A DNA stretch of 64,000 nucleotides. Source: Pseudomonas entomophila (GTDB lineage Bacteria > Pseudomonadota > Gammaproteobacteria > Pseudomonadales > Pseudomonadaceae). A program made the position numbers and the translations under genes. Location of the stretch: positions 1 to 64,000 of the forward strand of contig NZ_JAAMQI010000011.1 in assembly GCF_013523165.1 (NCBI RefSeq). Direction: 5' to 3'. The notes below the pieces were generated by a model that did not search any database, was not told where the DNA came from, and saw only the letters and a program-made list of their open reading frames with translations. This document shows, one piece after another, positions 9,066-17,885 of the stretch. Numbering within the stretch: position 1 is the stretch's first letter; each line of letters opens with the position of its first letter.

Positions 9066-9131
9066 ATGTGGGCTTGCCCGCGATAGCGTCCGGCCCGTCA
9101 CTGCCTGCATCGCGGGCAAGCCCGCTCCCAC
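9066..9131. repeat. inverted REP pair (REPIN)
   Basis: Two REP cores face each other: GTGGGCTTGCCCGCGAT near 9067-9083 and its complement ATCGCGGGCAAGCCCGCTCC near 9108-9127, ending in CCACAG. The same core recurs at 47.9 kb, 54.7-55.1 kb and 57.8 kb. It is of the Pseudomonas REPIN type and non-coding. Confidence 0.85.
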
Positions 9132-9491
9132 AGGGGGATGAACCACGATGCCACAGCAGCGATGGAGTCCACCTCATGTTGGGCAAAGACGTTGAAAGGC
9201 CCATAAACAGAGGCCCGGCTGACCATGCTTACTGTCATGGACGACGCACCACTGGTGAAACGTCCGCCATGCTGAATGCCCGGATCTGACATGCAAGACC
9301 TAACAGGCTCCAACCAGCCGAAGACGCTCACGGTCTTCGAATCCACGACCCGTACGGACTGCATCCTGGCCAACGGCTCTCATCCACATCGTGCAGGCCC
9401 AGCACTCAGCATTGACCCTACAGACCAAACATTCGCTGGCTTCGACATGGCCGTGTTCTGCCAGATGGATGGCGGTACAGAACGTGCCTGG

Positions 9492-9611
9492 TCATGGACA
9501 GGCACATGTCTTGGCATGCACTGGGGCTGACGAGCGTTGTTCGCTGCAGCGAATGCAGCCTTCAACATGCAAGCGGGATTTTTTCGAGAAATGGCAGGCT
9601 GCACATTTGCA
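9492..9611 (-). pseudogene. possible decayed bacterial metallothionein
   Basis: On the minus strand one frame reads CKCAACHF, then after 10 residues GCIRCSEQ, and ends KTCACP before a stop. Bacterial metallothioneins (SmtA/BmtA family) have CxCxxCxC, then about 15 residues later G-x-x-Y-C-S-E-A-C, and a C-terminal C-x-C. Order and spacing agree, but one Cys is Phe, another is Arg and there is no good start codon. This could be a decayed gene or a chance Cys-rich frame. Confidence 0.28.
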
Positions 9612-9819
9612 GGAGGCTCGTGGTCGGTGAGCACCCGAGTGGTGAGCTGAGCAGATGGATGATGCGGTCGACGACCGATGCAGCAGATCACGCATCAGGC
9701 GCTTGATTCGAAGGCTCGGCAAACGGAGTGGCCAAGATGGACCTCACGTACGTTTCACGCTCACGAACCAGGGCATTACGCAGCACATACGAAGGTGCGG
9801 TTAATGTGTATTATGTTAA

Positions 9820-10154
9820 ATCATGTATATTCATTGGATTCGATGCTCTAGCCCTGACCCACTTCCCGTCCTGGCTGCCCCAACAAGCTGGACTACTGCA
9901 ATAGTAGTGGCCCGTGATGCCCACGGCCGTTAGGCACATTGGATGGAGTCCCCGATCATGTGCACCATTTCGCCGGATCCGAACGCGCCAATCGGGTTAG
10001 TACTCAGTTGACCACGCGTCCAGTTGTACATCTGAGACTCGGGCTTGAGAATGCCCAATTGATAGCTGTACGCGTAGACATCAAGGTGAGGGAACAAGCT
10101 AATTACGACCGCACCATAGGGCTGAGTGAATTTGGAGCACACGGCGATGACCAT
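9820..10154 (-). pseudogene. HAD-superfamily hydrolase remnant
   Basis: The minus strand encodes a piece of a HAD hydrolase: 'SKFTQPYGAVV..FPHLDVYAYSYQLGILKPE' (motifs II-III region, Lys in 'LKPE') followed by 'MVHMIGDSIQC' (motif IV, G-D-S). The frame then stops at 9930-9932. Immediately after it another frame continues 'AVGITGHYYC', which is the usual sequence after motif IV, so a small deletion has shifted the frame. The N-terminal motif I (DxDxT) is missing because a stop lies just upstream of 10154. Confidence 0.6.
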
Positions 10155-10278
10155 GCTATATCTGTCGTTTGATAAAAATCAGAGAAAGATTTCGGGCTGG
10201 CCAGTTGGAGGGCTACAATGCGAAGAGTTCTCACTACCGCATTCTATTGTCGATAACCTACTGCCCCCAGGAGTTTTC

Positions 10279-10575
10279 ATGGCCACTTCCCAAGCGACTA
10301 TCGCCACCGATCAACCCAGCCGCTACATCCTTCGCTTGAGCAAGCACTGGGGGCACAAGTTTTTGGTCGTCTTCGACAATGAGCGCAGTCGGATCGAGCT
10401 GGGTGATGCTGTTTGCGAGCTGCAGGCCGAGGGCGCCCAGTTGAACGTGCTGATACACGCACCTGAGCCATTACTGGATAAAATGGAGACTGTAGTAGCT
10501 GAGCACCTGCAGCGGTTTGCTCCCCAGCACACATCGCTGGCATTTGATTGGATGCGTAACGCTGACAGAGGCTAG
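10279..10575 (+). CDS. DUF2218 family protein
   Basis: A 98-residue protein: MATSQATIATDQPSRYILRL followed by S-K-H-W-G-H-K-F. The 'RY...LSKHWGHKF...F' signature, a central 'GRIEL'-like strand (SRIELGDAVCELQAEG), and C-terminal 'LEKMETVVAEHLQRFA'-type helix match DUF2218, a small family found beside iron-related or siderophore genes in many proteobacteria. Here no such neighbour is present. The start at 10279 follows AGGAG (10269-10273). The frame extends upstream to 10126, but that part has lower-quality sequence and no ribosome-binding site. Confidence 0.85.
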   Translation: MATSQATIATDQPSRYILRLSKHWGHKFLVVFDNERSRIELGDAVCELQAEGAQLNVLIHAPEPLLDKMETVVAEHLQRFAPQHTSLAFDWMRNADRG

Positions 10576-10885
10576 CGCCTCGTGAAAGCCTCGCTGAACG
10601 CAGATGATAACGATACAAAACCGTCAGCTGCTGCCTGCTGAGCGACGAGGCAATCACTACCCTACCCGGCTCCACCGATTATCTAAGCCTCACCGCGCAA
10701 TCTCATTCAAACGCACCAGCATTGCCTCCCAGATGCAGTGACCCAGGGCGCTGATGGCAACGCGCTTGTGGGAAGTGACAATTGACGTACCCGGCTCGTG
10801 CCCTTCATCTACATGCCACTCGCACTCAGATGCGCCGGTCGATCGCCTGGCTCACCTCGACCTCAGTCCGAGGCCTGTGCACCTG
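10576..10885. other. intergenic, nothing recognised
   Basis: About 310 bases between the DUF2218 gene and the stop of the EAL-protein gene. A minus-strand frame of about 50 codons ending near 10690 (…SHKRVAISALGHCIW…) is open, but has no family resemblance and no start signal. No terminator hairpin was identified. Confidence 0.5.
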
Positions 10886-13450
10886 CTAAACCAGCGACGA
10901 CTCGACCATCTGCCTGAACTCGACTGACTCCACAGGCTTGCTGAGGTAATAGCCCTGCCCTTCATCACAGGTGACGGACTTCAACAGATCCAGATGCTCC
11001 GCCGTTTCAATACCCTCCGCGGTAACGGTGAGCGACAGCGCGCGCCCCAGCCCCACGATCGCCTTGACGATCGATCGATCATCCTCGCTTTCCCCAAGAC
11101 GACTGACGAAGCTCTTGTCGATCTTCAACCCATCGAACGGGAATGTGCGCAGGTAGCTGAGCGATGAGTACCCGGTGCCGAAATCGTCCATCGCGAGCCG
11201 CACGCCAAGCGCCTTGAGCGCGCGCATGATGACCAGCGCACCGCTTGCATCTTCCAGCATGACGCTTTCGGTCAGCTCGAGCTCCAGGCGAGCTGCACTG
11301 AGCCCGGAACGCGAAAGCGCACTGCTCACACGCTCGGTCAACGACGCCGACTGGAAATCCTTCGGCGACAGGTTCACGGACACGAACAAATCCTGGGGCC
11401 AATGAACCGCTTGGGCGCATGCCGTCTGAAGCACCCAGTCACTCAGTGCGGTGATGAGCCCTGTGTCTTCGGCGATCGGGATGAAGGTATCGGGCGACAC
11501 CAGGCCGCGATCAGGATGCTGCCAGCGAACCAGCGCCTCGGCACCCACCATGTGCCCGTCGCTGATACGAAAGCGAGGCTGGTAATACAAACGCAGCTCG
11601 CCATGTTTGATGCCGTAGCGCAAGTCGTTTTCCAGACGCCTGCGCTCTATGATGCGGGCATTCATTTCACCCGCGTAGAAGCGCCAGGTGCCCCGCCCGC
11701 TGGTCTTGGCCTCATAGAGCGCAATGTCGGAGTAGCGAAGCAGTTCAGCGGCCTGCGAGGCATCATCTGGGGCCAGCGCGATGCCGATGCTCGCGCTGAT
11801 ATGAACGTCCTGGCCCTCGAGGTGCATCGGTTGCTCGACGCACTGGATCAGTCGTTCGCACAGGGCCTCGATCTCCCCGTGGTCACTCATGTCGGTGATG
11901 ATCATGACGAACTCGTCACCGCCTATGCGAGCGATCAGGTCTTCGCTGCGCACGCAGTCTTCCAAGCGCCGCGCGGTTTCCAGCAGCACCCGGTCACCGA
12001 CGGCATGCCCCAGGAGATCGTTCACCGGCTTGAACCGATCTAGGTCGATGCTGAGCATCACCAGCGGTGCTTCGCCGGCTGACGAAAACGCCAGTCTCCC
12101 CTCCAGGAAATCGCGAAGGCGCTTCCTGTTCGGCAGGCCGGTCAGCACATCGTGTTCGGACAGGTACTCGACCCGCTTGCGCGCTTCGACTTCTGCGGTG
12201 ATGTCCGTCGCCGTGCCGCGGTAGCCTAGCCCATTCTTCTCCTTGGCCGTCACGCGGATGATCCGATGCGCACCCTGACTGTCCAGGCATCGGCATTCAA
12301 GCGTCGCATTGACGCCATGTGGCCGCTGGCCCGACCATTCGAGCACGCCGCCATTCTCACCGATGAACAACGCGTCTATCCGCGTGCCCAACCAAGTGGC
12401 CACTGAAAGGCCGGTGATGGTCTCGAACCGTTCGGAAAGGTACGTGAAGTGCCCGTTCTCGTCGGTCTCCCAGATCCAATCCGAACTGGCCTCCGCAACG
12501 TCTCGGAAGCGTGCCTCGCTGTCGGCCAGGGCTGTCCGGCTGCGCTGAACCTCGGCATAGCTGTGATCCAGGTAGCGCGCCACGGAAGTGATGCGCCTTA
12601 AGAACATCCACATCATCCCGTAGACCACCGCCCCCAGCAGACCGAGCAAGGGCAAGATGAATGTCAGCATGTCACGCCCTGGGGTAGGCACCTTCCACAA
12701 CAGGATCCCCGCCCTGCCCTCATCGCCCAGCTTCAGCGCCGACTCGGCGGGCGGGGGCTGATGGGCAAGCCGCAGGTGCTGGATGCCGAATCGCTGGCCC
12801 AACGCTTCAAGCCGGTGATCGTCCAACAACTGGGTAAACACAAGGACGGAGGCCTCACCAGCCTCTCGCGTTACCGTGGGATCTGTCGAAGGGGTAATGG
12901 CGGCGGCGGCGACGAGCGCCAGTACGCCGTCCACGTTGACAAATGCGCTGACCGCCTTTTCCTGGGGTTCCTCGGCCCGCGCCGCGTGTACGAGGGGGTC
13001 GATGGGTTGACCAAGCCACTCCGAGGCCGAGATCGGGACGCGCGATCCGTTGATGACGGCGTAGACGGTCTGCTGGGCATCCCTGATGACGAAAAGACCG
13101 TTGACACCGAAATCGGCATACAAGGTGGCGCCGAGATTCCCCTGTACGAAGGCCCAGTCCGTATTGACCTCGCTGTGAAGGTTTCTGTACGCATCGCCCC
13201 AGAATGCATAATCCTTGATGGTCGTCTTGGACGCGCTCACCAGTGATTCGACGGCCTTCTCGACCAGGAACTTCGCTTTTTTCGCCTCCGATCGATCCAG
13301 CCCCAGCGCAAAGTAGATCGAGATGACACCGGCCGCCAGGATCACCAGCGTCAGAAAGCCTGTGCACATGAAGAGCACGGCTCGGGCCAGGCCGACACTG
13401 GAATGCGGGCGCAGCTCGCGGGTAGAAGCCTCAGGCGGAATGGAAGTCAT
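10886..13450 (-). CDS. membrane CHASE4-PAS-GGDEF-EAL cyclic-di-GMP enzyme
   Basis: An 854-residue sensor for cyclic-di-GMP turnover. A first transmembrane helix (about 22-48) is followed by a periplasmic CHASE4-type domain (with 'IKDYAFWGDAY') to about residue 260, then a second helix (LPLLGLLGAVVYGMMWMFL). A PAS domain follows (SEARFRDVAEASSDWIWETD), then GGDEF with an intact 'RIGGDEF' loop, then EAL with 'GAEALVRWQHPDRG', 'ELTES', 'DDFGTGYSSLSYL' and 'TAEGIET'. All EAL metal-binding motifs are present, so phosphodiesterase activity is likely; the GGDEF domain could be active or act as a GTP sensor. It is monocistronic. The ligand of CHASE4 is unknown. Confidence 0.93.
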   Translation of the reverse strand: MTSIPPEASTRELRPHSSVGLARAVLFMCTGFLTLVILAAGVISIYFALGLDRSEAKKAKFLVEKAVESLVSASKTTIKDYAFWGDAYRNLHSEVNTDWAFVQGNLGATLYADFGVNGLFVIRDAQQTVYAVINGSRVPISASEWLGQPIDPLVHAARAEEPQEKAVSAFVNVDGVLALVAAAAITPSTDPTVTREAGEASVLVFTQLLDDHRLEALGQRFGIQHLRLAHQPPPAESALKLGDEGRAGILLWKVPTPGRDMLTFILPLLGLLGAVVYGMMWMFLRRITSVARYLDHSYAEVQRSRTALADSEARFRDVAEASSDWIWETDENGHFTYLSERFETITGLSVATWLGTRIDALFIGENGGVLEWSGQRPHGVNATLECRCLDSQGAHRIIRVTAKEKNGLGYRGTATDITAEVEARKRVEYLSEHDVLTGLPNRKRLRDFLEGRLAFSSAGEAPLVMLSIDLDRFKPVNDLLGHAVGDRVLLETARRLEDCVRSEDLIARIGGDEFVMIITDMSDHGEIEALCERLIQCVEQPMHLEGQDVHISASIGIALAPDDASQAAELLRYSDIALYEAKTSGRGTWRFYAGEMNARIIERRRLENDLRYGIKHGELRLYYQPRFRISDGHMVGAEALVRWQHPDRGLVSPDTFIPIAEDTGLITALSDWVLQTACAQAVHWPQDLFVSVNLSPKDFQSASLTERVSSALSRSGLSAARLELELTESVMLEDASGALVIMRALKALGVRLAMDDFGTGYSSLSYLRTFPFDGLKIDKSFVSRLGESEDDRSIVKAIVGLGRALSLTVTAEGIETAEHLDLLKSVTCDEGQGYYLSKPVESVEFRQMVESSLV

Positions 13451-13587
13451 GGTCAGCCGAAAAGTTGAACGATGGCGTTACGATGTCGGCTGACAGTGCT
13501 GATTCTTTAGCGCATGGGACCGCCCGGTTGATGCAGGAACCCTTCGGCCCTCCCCCCTGCCTCTGCCGAACGCACCACGGCGCGCAC

Positions 13588-14457
13588 TCATCGGGCGTAT
13601 CGCTTCGCCCCTGCCACACAGACCACGGCCCCCAGTGTCACGACCACCATCGTCCAGCTGACGTGCTCGTTCAGCAGCAGCGCGGCCAGGCCAAGCCCCA
13701 TGAACGGCTGAACGAGTTGCAGTTGGCCGACAGCGGCGATGCCACCCTGCACGAGCCCCCGGTACCAGAACATGAATCCGATCAGCATGCTGAACACGGA
13801 CACGTAACCGAAGCTGACCCAGGCCGGTGTGCTGACCTTGGCGAAGGCCTGGAACGTGGGGAGGTGGGTGAGCGCCAGCACCAGCATGAACGGCAACGCG
13901 GCCAGCAACGCCCAGCTGATCACCTGCCAGCCACCCAGTACCCGTGACAGACGTGCGCCTTCGGCATAGCCCAGCCCACAGGCAAGCACTGCAGCGATCA
14001 TCAACAGATCGCCCATGGCCGATCCCTCTCCCCCGTTCATGAAGGCATAGCCGGCGACCAGCCCGGCACCGAACAGCGAAAACACCCAGAACAGCGGCTG
14101 AGGTCGCTCACCGCCCCTGAGTACGGCACATCCTGCCGTGCAGAGCGGCAGCAGCCCGACGAACACGATGGAGTGCGCTGAGGTGACGTGCTGCAGGGCC
14201 AGCGCCGTCAACAGCGGGAACCCGATTACCACGCCCAGTGCCGTGATCGCCAGTGACGGCAGGTCTCCACGTCCAGGTCGAGGCTGGCGCAATGCGATCA
14301 GAAAGACCGCACCCAGCAAGGCGGCAATCGTTGCCCTGGCACACGTCAGAAAGGTCGGCTCGAAAGCGGTTATCGCCACGCGCGTGGCGGGCAGGGAGCC
14401 CGCGAAGATGGCCACGCCGATGAAGCCATTGATCCACCCGCTTGTCGATTTTTCCAT
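13588..14457 (-). CDS. EamA/DMT-family transporter
   Basis: A 289-residue protein with ten predicted hydrophobic helices in two EamA repeats (N-terminal 'IGVAIFAGSLPATRVAI...FEPTFLTCARATIAALLG', second repeat from about residue 140). Such drug/metabolite transporters usually export small metabolites such as amino acids. The gene is divergent from a MocR regulator, separated by 121 bases; that pairing is common and suggests the regulator controls this exporter. Confidence 0.88.
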   Translation of the reverse strand: MEKSTSGWINGFIGVAIFAGSLPATRVAITAFEPTFLTCARATIAALLGAVFLIALRQPRPGRGDLPSLAITALGVVIGFPLLTALALQHVTSAHSIVFVGLLPLCTAGCAVLRGGERPQPLFWVFSLFGAGLVAGYAFMNGGEGSAMGDLLMIAAVLACGLGYAEGARLSRVLGGWQVISWALLAALPFMLVLALTHLPTFQAFAKVSTPAWVSFGYVSVFSMLIGFMFWYRGLVQGGIAAVGQLQLVQPFMGLGLAALLLNEHVSWTMVVVTLGAVVCVAGAKRYAR

Positions 14458-14520
14458 GGGTATGTCCTTGATGAGCCAGGCAGCAGTACATCACTGACAG
14501 GCTCACCAGGGCCACGTACA

Positions 14521-14568
14521 ATCCAGTACAGTTGAGCAGAACTGTTATGCCTGATGATCCATTACAGT
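14521..14568. promoter_or_regulatory. candidate MocR operator repeats
   Basis: Between the divergent eamA-type and mocR-type genes, ATCCAGTACAGT (14521-14532) and ATCCATTACAGT (14557-14568) form a direct repeat with a 36-base period, and ACAGT...ACTGT (14528-14532/14541-14545) an inverted repeat. MocR/PdxR regulators typically bind two directly repeated half-sites that overlap both promoters. Assignment is by position and pattern only. Confidence 0.5.
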
Positions 14569-14578
14569 CGAGGGGCCG

Positions 14579-16027
14579 ATGAGCCGGACGGGAACGCGAA
14601 TTCGAACGGTCATGAATGAAGTCCAGTCCAGGATAAGCGCCCGGACGTACACGCCCGGTGCAAGAATCCCCTCCGTCCGCGCTATGGCGCAGTCCATGCA
14701 GGTCTCCGTGTCGACCGTGCTCGAGGCCTATGAGCGGTTGATGGCAGAGGGGGTACTGAGCTCACGTCCTGGGTCCGGCTTTTATGTGGCAGGCCCCGTG
14801 GCACCGTTGGCGCTGACTGACATCGGCCCCAGGCTCGACCGTGAGGTCGACCCGCTGTGGATCTCGCGCCAGTCGCTCGAAACCTCAGGCGATGTCCTCA
14901 AGCCAGGGTGCGGATGGCTTCCGGCATCCTGGATGTATGAAGCGGGCATGCGCAAAGCGCTCCGGGCCGCTGCCCGATTCGACCCGTTGCAACTGGCCGA
15001 GTACGCGTCACCCATGGGGTATCCGCCACTCAGGCAGTTTTTGTCGCGTCGGCTGGCAGGCCTCGGGATCGAAGCGTCCTTGGAGCAGATCATGCTGACG
15101 GAGTCCGGTACTCACGCCATCGACCTGATCTGCCGCTTTTTGCTCCAGCCAGGCGACACGGTACTGGTCGACGACCCCTGCTATTTCAATTTCCACGCAC
15201 TGCTCAAGGCCCATCGGGTAAAGGTCGTAGGCGTACCCTACACGCGCACAGGTCCAGACATTGACGCGTTCGGCGGAGCCTTGCTGAAGCACTCTCCACG
15301 GTTGTACCTGACCAATTCCGGCGTCCATAACCCCACCGGGGCCACGTTGTCCCCCGTTACAGCGCACAGGTTGTTGAAGCTGGCCGACAACACTGACCTG
15401 GTGATCGTCGAAGACGACATCTTCGCAGACTTCGAGACCACGCCCGCGCCACGACTCTCTGCCTTCGATGGCCTGTCTCGTGTCATCCAGATAGGGAGTT
15501 TCTCCAAGACCATCTCCGCTTCGATGCGGTGCGGCTACATTGCAGCGCGCGGTGAGTGGATCGAACCCCTGGTCGACCTGAAGATTGCGACCACCTTTGG
15601 CGGTGGACGCCTGGCCGCGACCCTTATCCATCACGCCATCACCGATAGCGGCTATCGCAAGCACATGGACAGTGTGCGCCTTCGCTTGGCCAAGGACAGG
15701 GACAGCACGGTCACCAGGCTTCAGGCCATAGGGATCCGTCCCTGGAGGGTTCCCCAGGCCGGCATGTACCTCTGGTGCCAACTGCCTGAGGGCCAGGAGG
15801 CGACCACGCTGGCGAGGGTCTGCCTGAACGAAGGCGTCATACTGGCGCCCGGCAATGCGTTCAGCCAGTCCATGACTGCGGGCGATTTCCTTCGTTTCAA
15901 TGTGGCTCAATCGGGTGATGCGAAAATCTACGAGGTGTTGGAACGGGCGATGAGCCGCGAATTCGGGCAGCCGCGTGTAGGTGAGGTCGCTGGCCCAAGC
16001 GCTGAAGCGTACGTGAACGAGCGCTGA
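14579..16027 (+). CDS. MocR-type regulator (GntR HTH + aminotransferase domain)
   Basis: A 482-residue PLP-binding regulator. The first 70 residues form a GntR winged helix (RIPSVRAMAQSMQVSVSTVLEAYERLMAEGVLSSRPGSGFYV). After a linker, a class I aminotransferase-like domain carries the usual PLP contacts: N251-P-T-G, D279/D280 in 'VEDDIFAD', and Schiff-base Lys K310 in 'GSFSKT'. MocR proteins sense PLP or an amino compound and control a neighbouring gene, here most probably the divergent EamA exporter. Confidence 0.92.
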   Translation: MSRTGTRIRTVMNEVQSRISARTYTPGARIPSVRAMAQSMQVSVSTVLEAYERLMAEGVLSSRPGSGFYVAGPVAPLALTDIGPRLDREVDPLWISRQSLETSGDVLKPGCGWLPASWMYEAGMRKALRAAARFDPLQLAEYASPMGYPPLRQFLSRRLAGLGIEASLEQIMLTESGTHAIDLICRFLLQPGDTVLVDDPCYFNFHALLKAHRVKVVGVPYTRTGPDIDAFGGALLKHSPRLYLTNSGVHNPTGATLSPVTAHRLLKLADNTDLVIVEDDIFADFETTPAPRLSAFDGLSRVIQIGSFSKTISASMRCGYIAARGEWIEPLVDLKIATTFGGGRLAATLIHHAITDSGYRKHMDSVRLRLAKDRDSTVTRLQAIGIRPWRVPQAGMYLWCQLPEGQEATTLARVCLNEGVILAPGNAFSQSMTAGDFLRFNVAQSGDAKIYEVLERAMSREFGQPRVGEVAGPSAEAYVNER

Positions 16028-16101
16028 ACAAAGCCTGACGGCTCATGTCCCATGGCCAGCTGCACCCCAAGCTCATGTTCCCCAAGCAAGGAGGCTTCAC
16101 C

Positions 16102-16938
16102 ATGCAACCCACCCCACCCACGTCCACCGGCAAGCTGTTGGGCCGCTATGGCTATGGCAAGGCGCTGATCATCAGCCTGCTCGTCCTGGGCACCGTGTTC
16201 TTCGCCCTGGCCTTGTTCGTCGGCTACCTGAGCGTGGCCAGTTCCCTGAATTTCAATGGTCCAAAATCCCTGCTCTATGCCACCGCCGCCTTCCTGGCGC
16301 TGCTCGGTGTGGTGATGTTCGCGCTGGCTCTGTGGCAGAAGAAGCTGCGCGTGGCGCAGTACGAGGTGTACGAAAAAGGCCTCTGCCAGATCATCGGCAG
16401 CCAGCACGACTACGTGCCGTTCAGCGAAATGGGCGATCTTTACCTCTTCGCCTCGGGCCAGACCGCCGTGGCCGGTCTGACCAACAACGTCGCCTACCGC
16501 CGCGACGCCAGCGAACCCTTCCGCCGGGCCAACCCTCACCTGCAAAAGCTGTTCGTGTTCCGCGAACAGGTACGCGAGCAGCACCTGAACGAACGCTTGC
16601 CCGCGGTGATGACGACCCTGGAAAACGGCGGTGCCGTGCAGTTCAACTACCTCGAGACATCGCAGGTCTGGGGCAAACGCATGAGCGGCGATTTCTTCAA
16701 CCTCGCCACCAAACCGTTGACCCTCACCCGGGACACCCTCGACGTCAATGGTCGTACGATCGCCCTGAGCACGCTGCGCTCGCTCGACCTCAGCCAATGG
16801 ACCGAGCGCGTGGTGATCAAGGACGACAAGGGCCAGACTGTCCTGTCGACCGTCGCCACAGGCATCATCAGCCTCGACCTGTTCCTTACCACCCTGCATC
16901 ACCTGCTCAAGGTCCCCCAGGCACACGTCAGCGCCTGA
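16102..16938 (+). CDS. membrane protein, DUF6585-like
   Basis: A 278-residue protein with two N-terminal membrane helices (about 20-42 and 55-75), then a large cytoplasmic domain with a PH-like pattern ('AQYEVYEKGLCQIIG...DYVPFSEMGDLYLFA'). This matches proteins in which a membrane-anchored module reads an 'E-Y-E-V-Y-x-x-G' strand, such as DUF6585. The start at 16102 is set by AAGGAGG just upstream; the ORF extends to 16045 without family sequence. Function is unknown. Confidence 0.72.
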   Translation: MQPTPPTSTGKLLGRYGYGKALIISLLVLGTVFFALALFVGYLSVASSLNFNGPKSLLYATAAFLALLGVVMFALALWQKKLRVAQYEVYEKGLCQIIGSQHDYVPFSEMGDLYLFASGQTAVAGLTNNVAYRRDASEPFRRANPHLQKLFVFREQVREQHLNERLPAVMTTLENGGAVQFNYLETSQVWGKRMSGDFFNLATKPLTLTRDTLDVNGRTIALSTLRSLDLSQWTERVVIKDDKGQTVLSTVATGIISLDLFLTTLHHLLKVPQAHVSA

Positions 16939-17055
16939 CGACCGGACATGCCACGGCAGGCCTTTCGCAAGAGAGCGCCCGCCGTGGCCTCGCTGCAGCA
17001 GGCTCGCCTCTCCCTCCGTCACGCACTCTCACCTCGCCTCGCTCGACGCATAACC

Positions 17056-17070
17056 GTTCGATAACCGCAC
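17056..17070 (+). promoter_or_regulatory. PcaR box upstream of pcaIJ
   Basis: GTTCGATAACCGCAC differs at one base from the sequence I know as the PcaR-binding site of the P. putida pcaIJ promoter (GTTCGATAATCGCAC), where the IclR-type activator PcaR responds to beta-ketoadipate. It lies about 115 bases before the pcaI start and sits inside a larger inverted repeat (AACCGT 17052-17057 / ACGGTT 17069-17074). Confidence 0.8.
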
Positions 17071-17184
17071 GGTTACCGCCTACGCCCCTCTATTCCTCCC
17101 CCCGCTTGCGGCAAGCTACCCAAAACGTGTGACGCGACCGTCAAGCACCCTACCCTTGCCTTACTCATCACCCGGAGCCCCGCC

Positions 17185-17877
17185 GTGATCGACAAGACCC
17201 ACCCCTCCATCGCCAGCGCCCTCACCGGCATCACCGACGGCTCGACCCTGCTGGTCGGCGGCTTCGGTACCGCCGGCATGCCCTCCGACCTCATCGACGG
17301 GCTCATCGCCCTGGCCCCGCGCGACCTGACCATCATCAGCAACAACGCCGGCAATGGCGAAACCGGCCTGGCCGCCTTGCTCAAGGCCGGCTGCGTGCGC
17401 AAGGTCATCTGCTCCTTCCCGCGGCAGTCCGACTCCTACGTCTTCGATGCCCTGTACCGCGCTGGCAAGATCGAGCTGGAGGTGGTGCCGCAAGGCAACC
17501 TGGCCGAGCGCATCCGCGCGGCAGGCTCGGGCATCGGGGCGTTCTACTCGCCGACCGGTTACGGCACCCTGCTGGCCGAAGGCAAGGAAACCCGTGAGAT
17601 CGACGGCCGCCAGTACGTCCTGGAAATGCCCTTGCACGCCGACTTCGCGCTGATCAAGGCGCACAAGGGTGATCGCTGGGGCAACCTGACCTACCGCAAG
17701 GCCGCGCGCAACTTCGGCCCGATCATGGCCATGGCGGCCAAGACCGCCATCGTCCAGGTCGACCGGATCGTCGAGCTGGGCGAGCTGGACCCGGAACACA
17801 TCATCACGCCGGGCATCTTCGTTCAGCGCGTGGTGGCCGCTCCCCGCGCCGCCACTTCCCCCGCCCACGCCTCCTGA
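17185..17877 (+). CDS. pcaI: 3-oxoadipate CoA-transferase, alpha subunit
   Basis: A 230-residue CoA-transferase family I alpha subunit. It reads closely like P. putida PcaI ('GFGTAGMPSDLIDGLIA', 'TIISNNAGNGETGLAALL', 'GAFYSPTGYGTLLAEGKETREIDG', 'RWGNLTYRKAARNFGPIMA'). PcaIJ moves CoA from succinyl-CoA to 3-oxoadipate in the last part of the beta-ketoadipate pathway. The start is a GTG at 17185 (GTG ATC GAC AAG) with CGGAG upstream. pcaJ follows after eight bases. A PcaR box lies upstream. Confidence 0.95.
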   Translation: MIDKTHPSIASALTGITDGSTLLVGGFGTAGMPSDLIDGLIALAPRDLTIISNNAGNGETGLAALLKAGCVRKVICSFPRQSDSYVFDALYRAGKIELEVVPQGNLAERIRAAGSGIGAFYSPTGYGTLLAEGKETREIDGRQYVLEMPLHADFALIKAHKGDRWGNLTYRKAARNFGPIMAMAAKTAIVQVDRIVELGELDPEHIITPGIFVQRVVAAPRAATSPAHAS

Positions 17878-17885
17878 GACCTGCC

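Larger units (their letters stand above)
8545..10278. other. gene-poor region with decayed sequence
   Basis: About 1.7 kb without an intact recognisable gene. It includes an AT-rich stretch at 8755-8880, a REP pair (9066-9131), a Cys-rich possible metallothionein remnant (9492-9611, minus) and a HAD hydrolase remnant (9820-10154, minus). Several open frames of 70-90 codons cross it on both strands, but none has family resemblance or a convincing ribosome-binding site. The lower GC around 9780-9840 and 8760-8830 fits decayed or acquired DNA. Confidence 0.6.

Noticed and set aside
9276..9530. Plus-strand frame of 84 codons in the gene-poor region
   Set aside because: No ribosome-binding site, no recognisable family and overlap with other equally weak frames.
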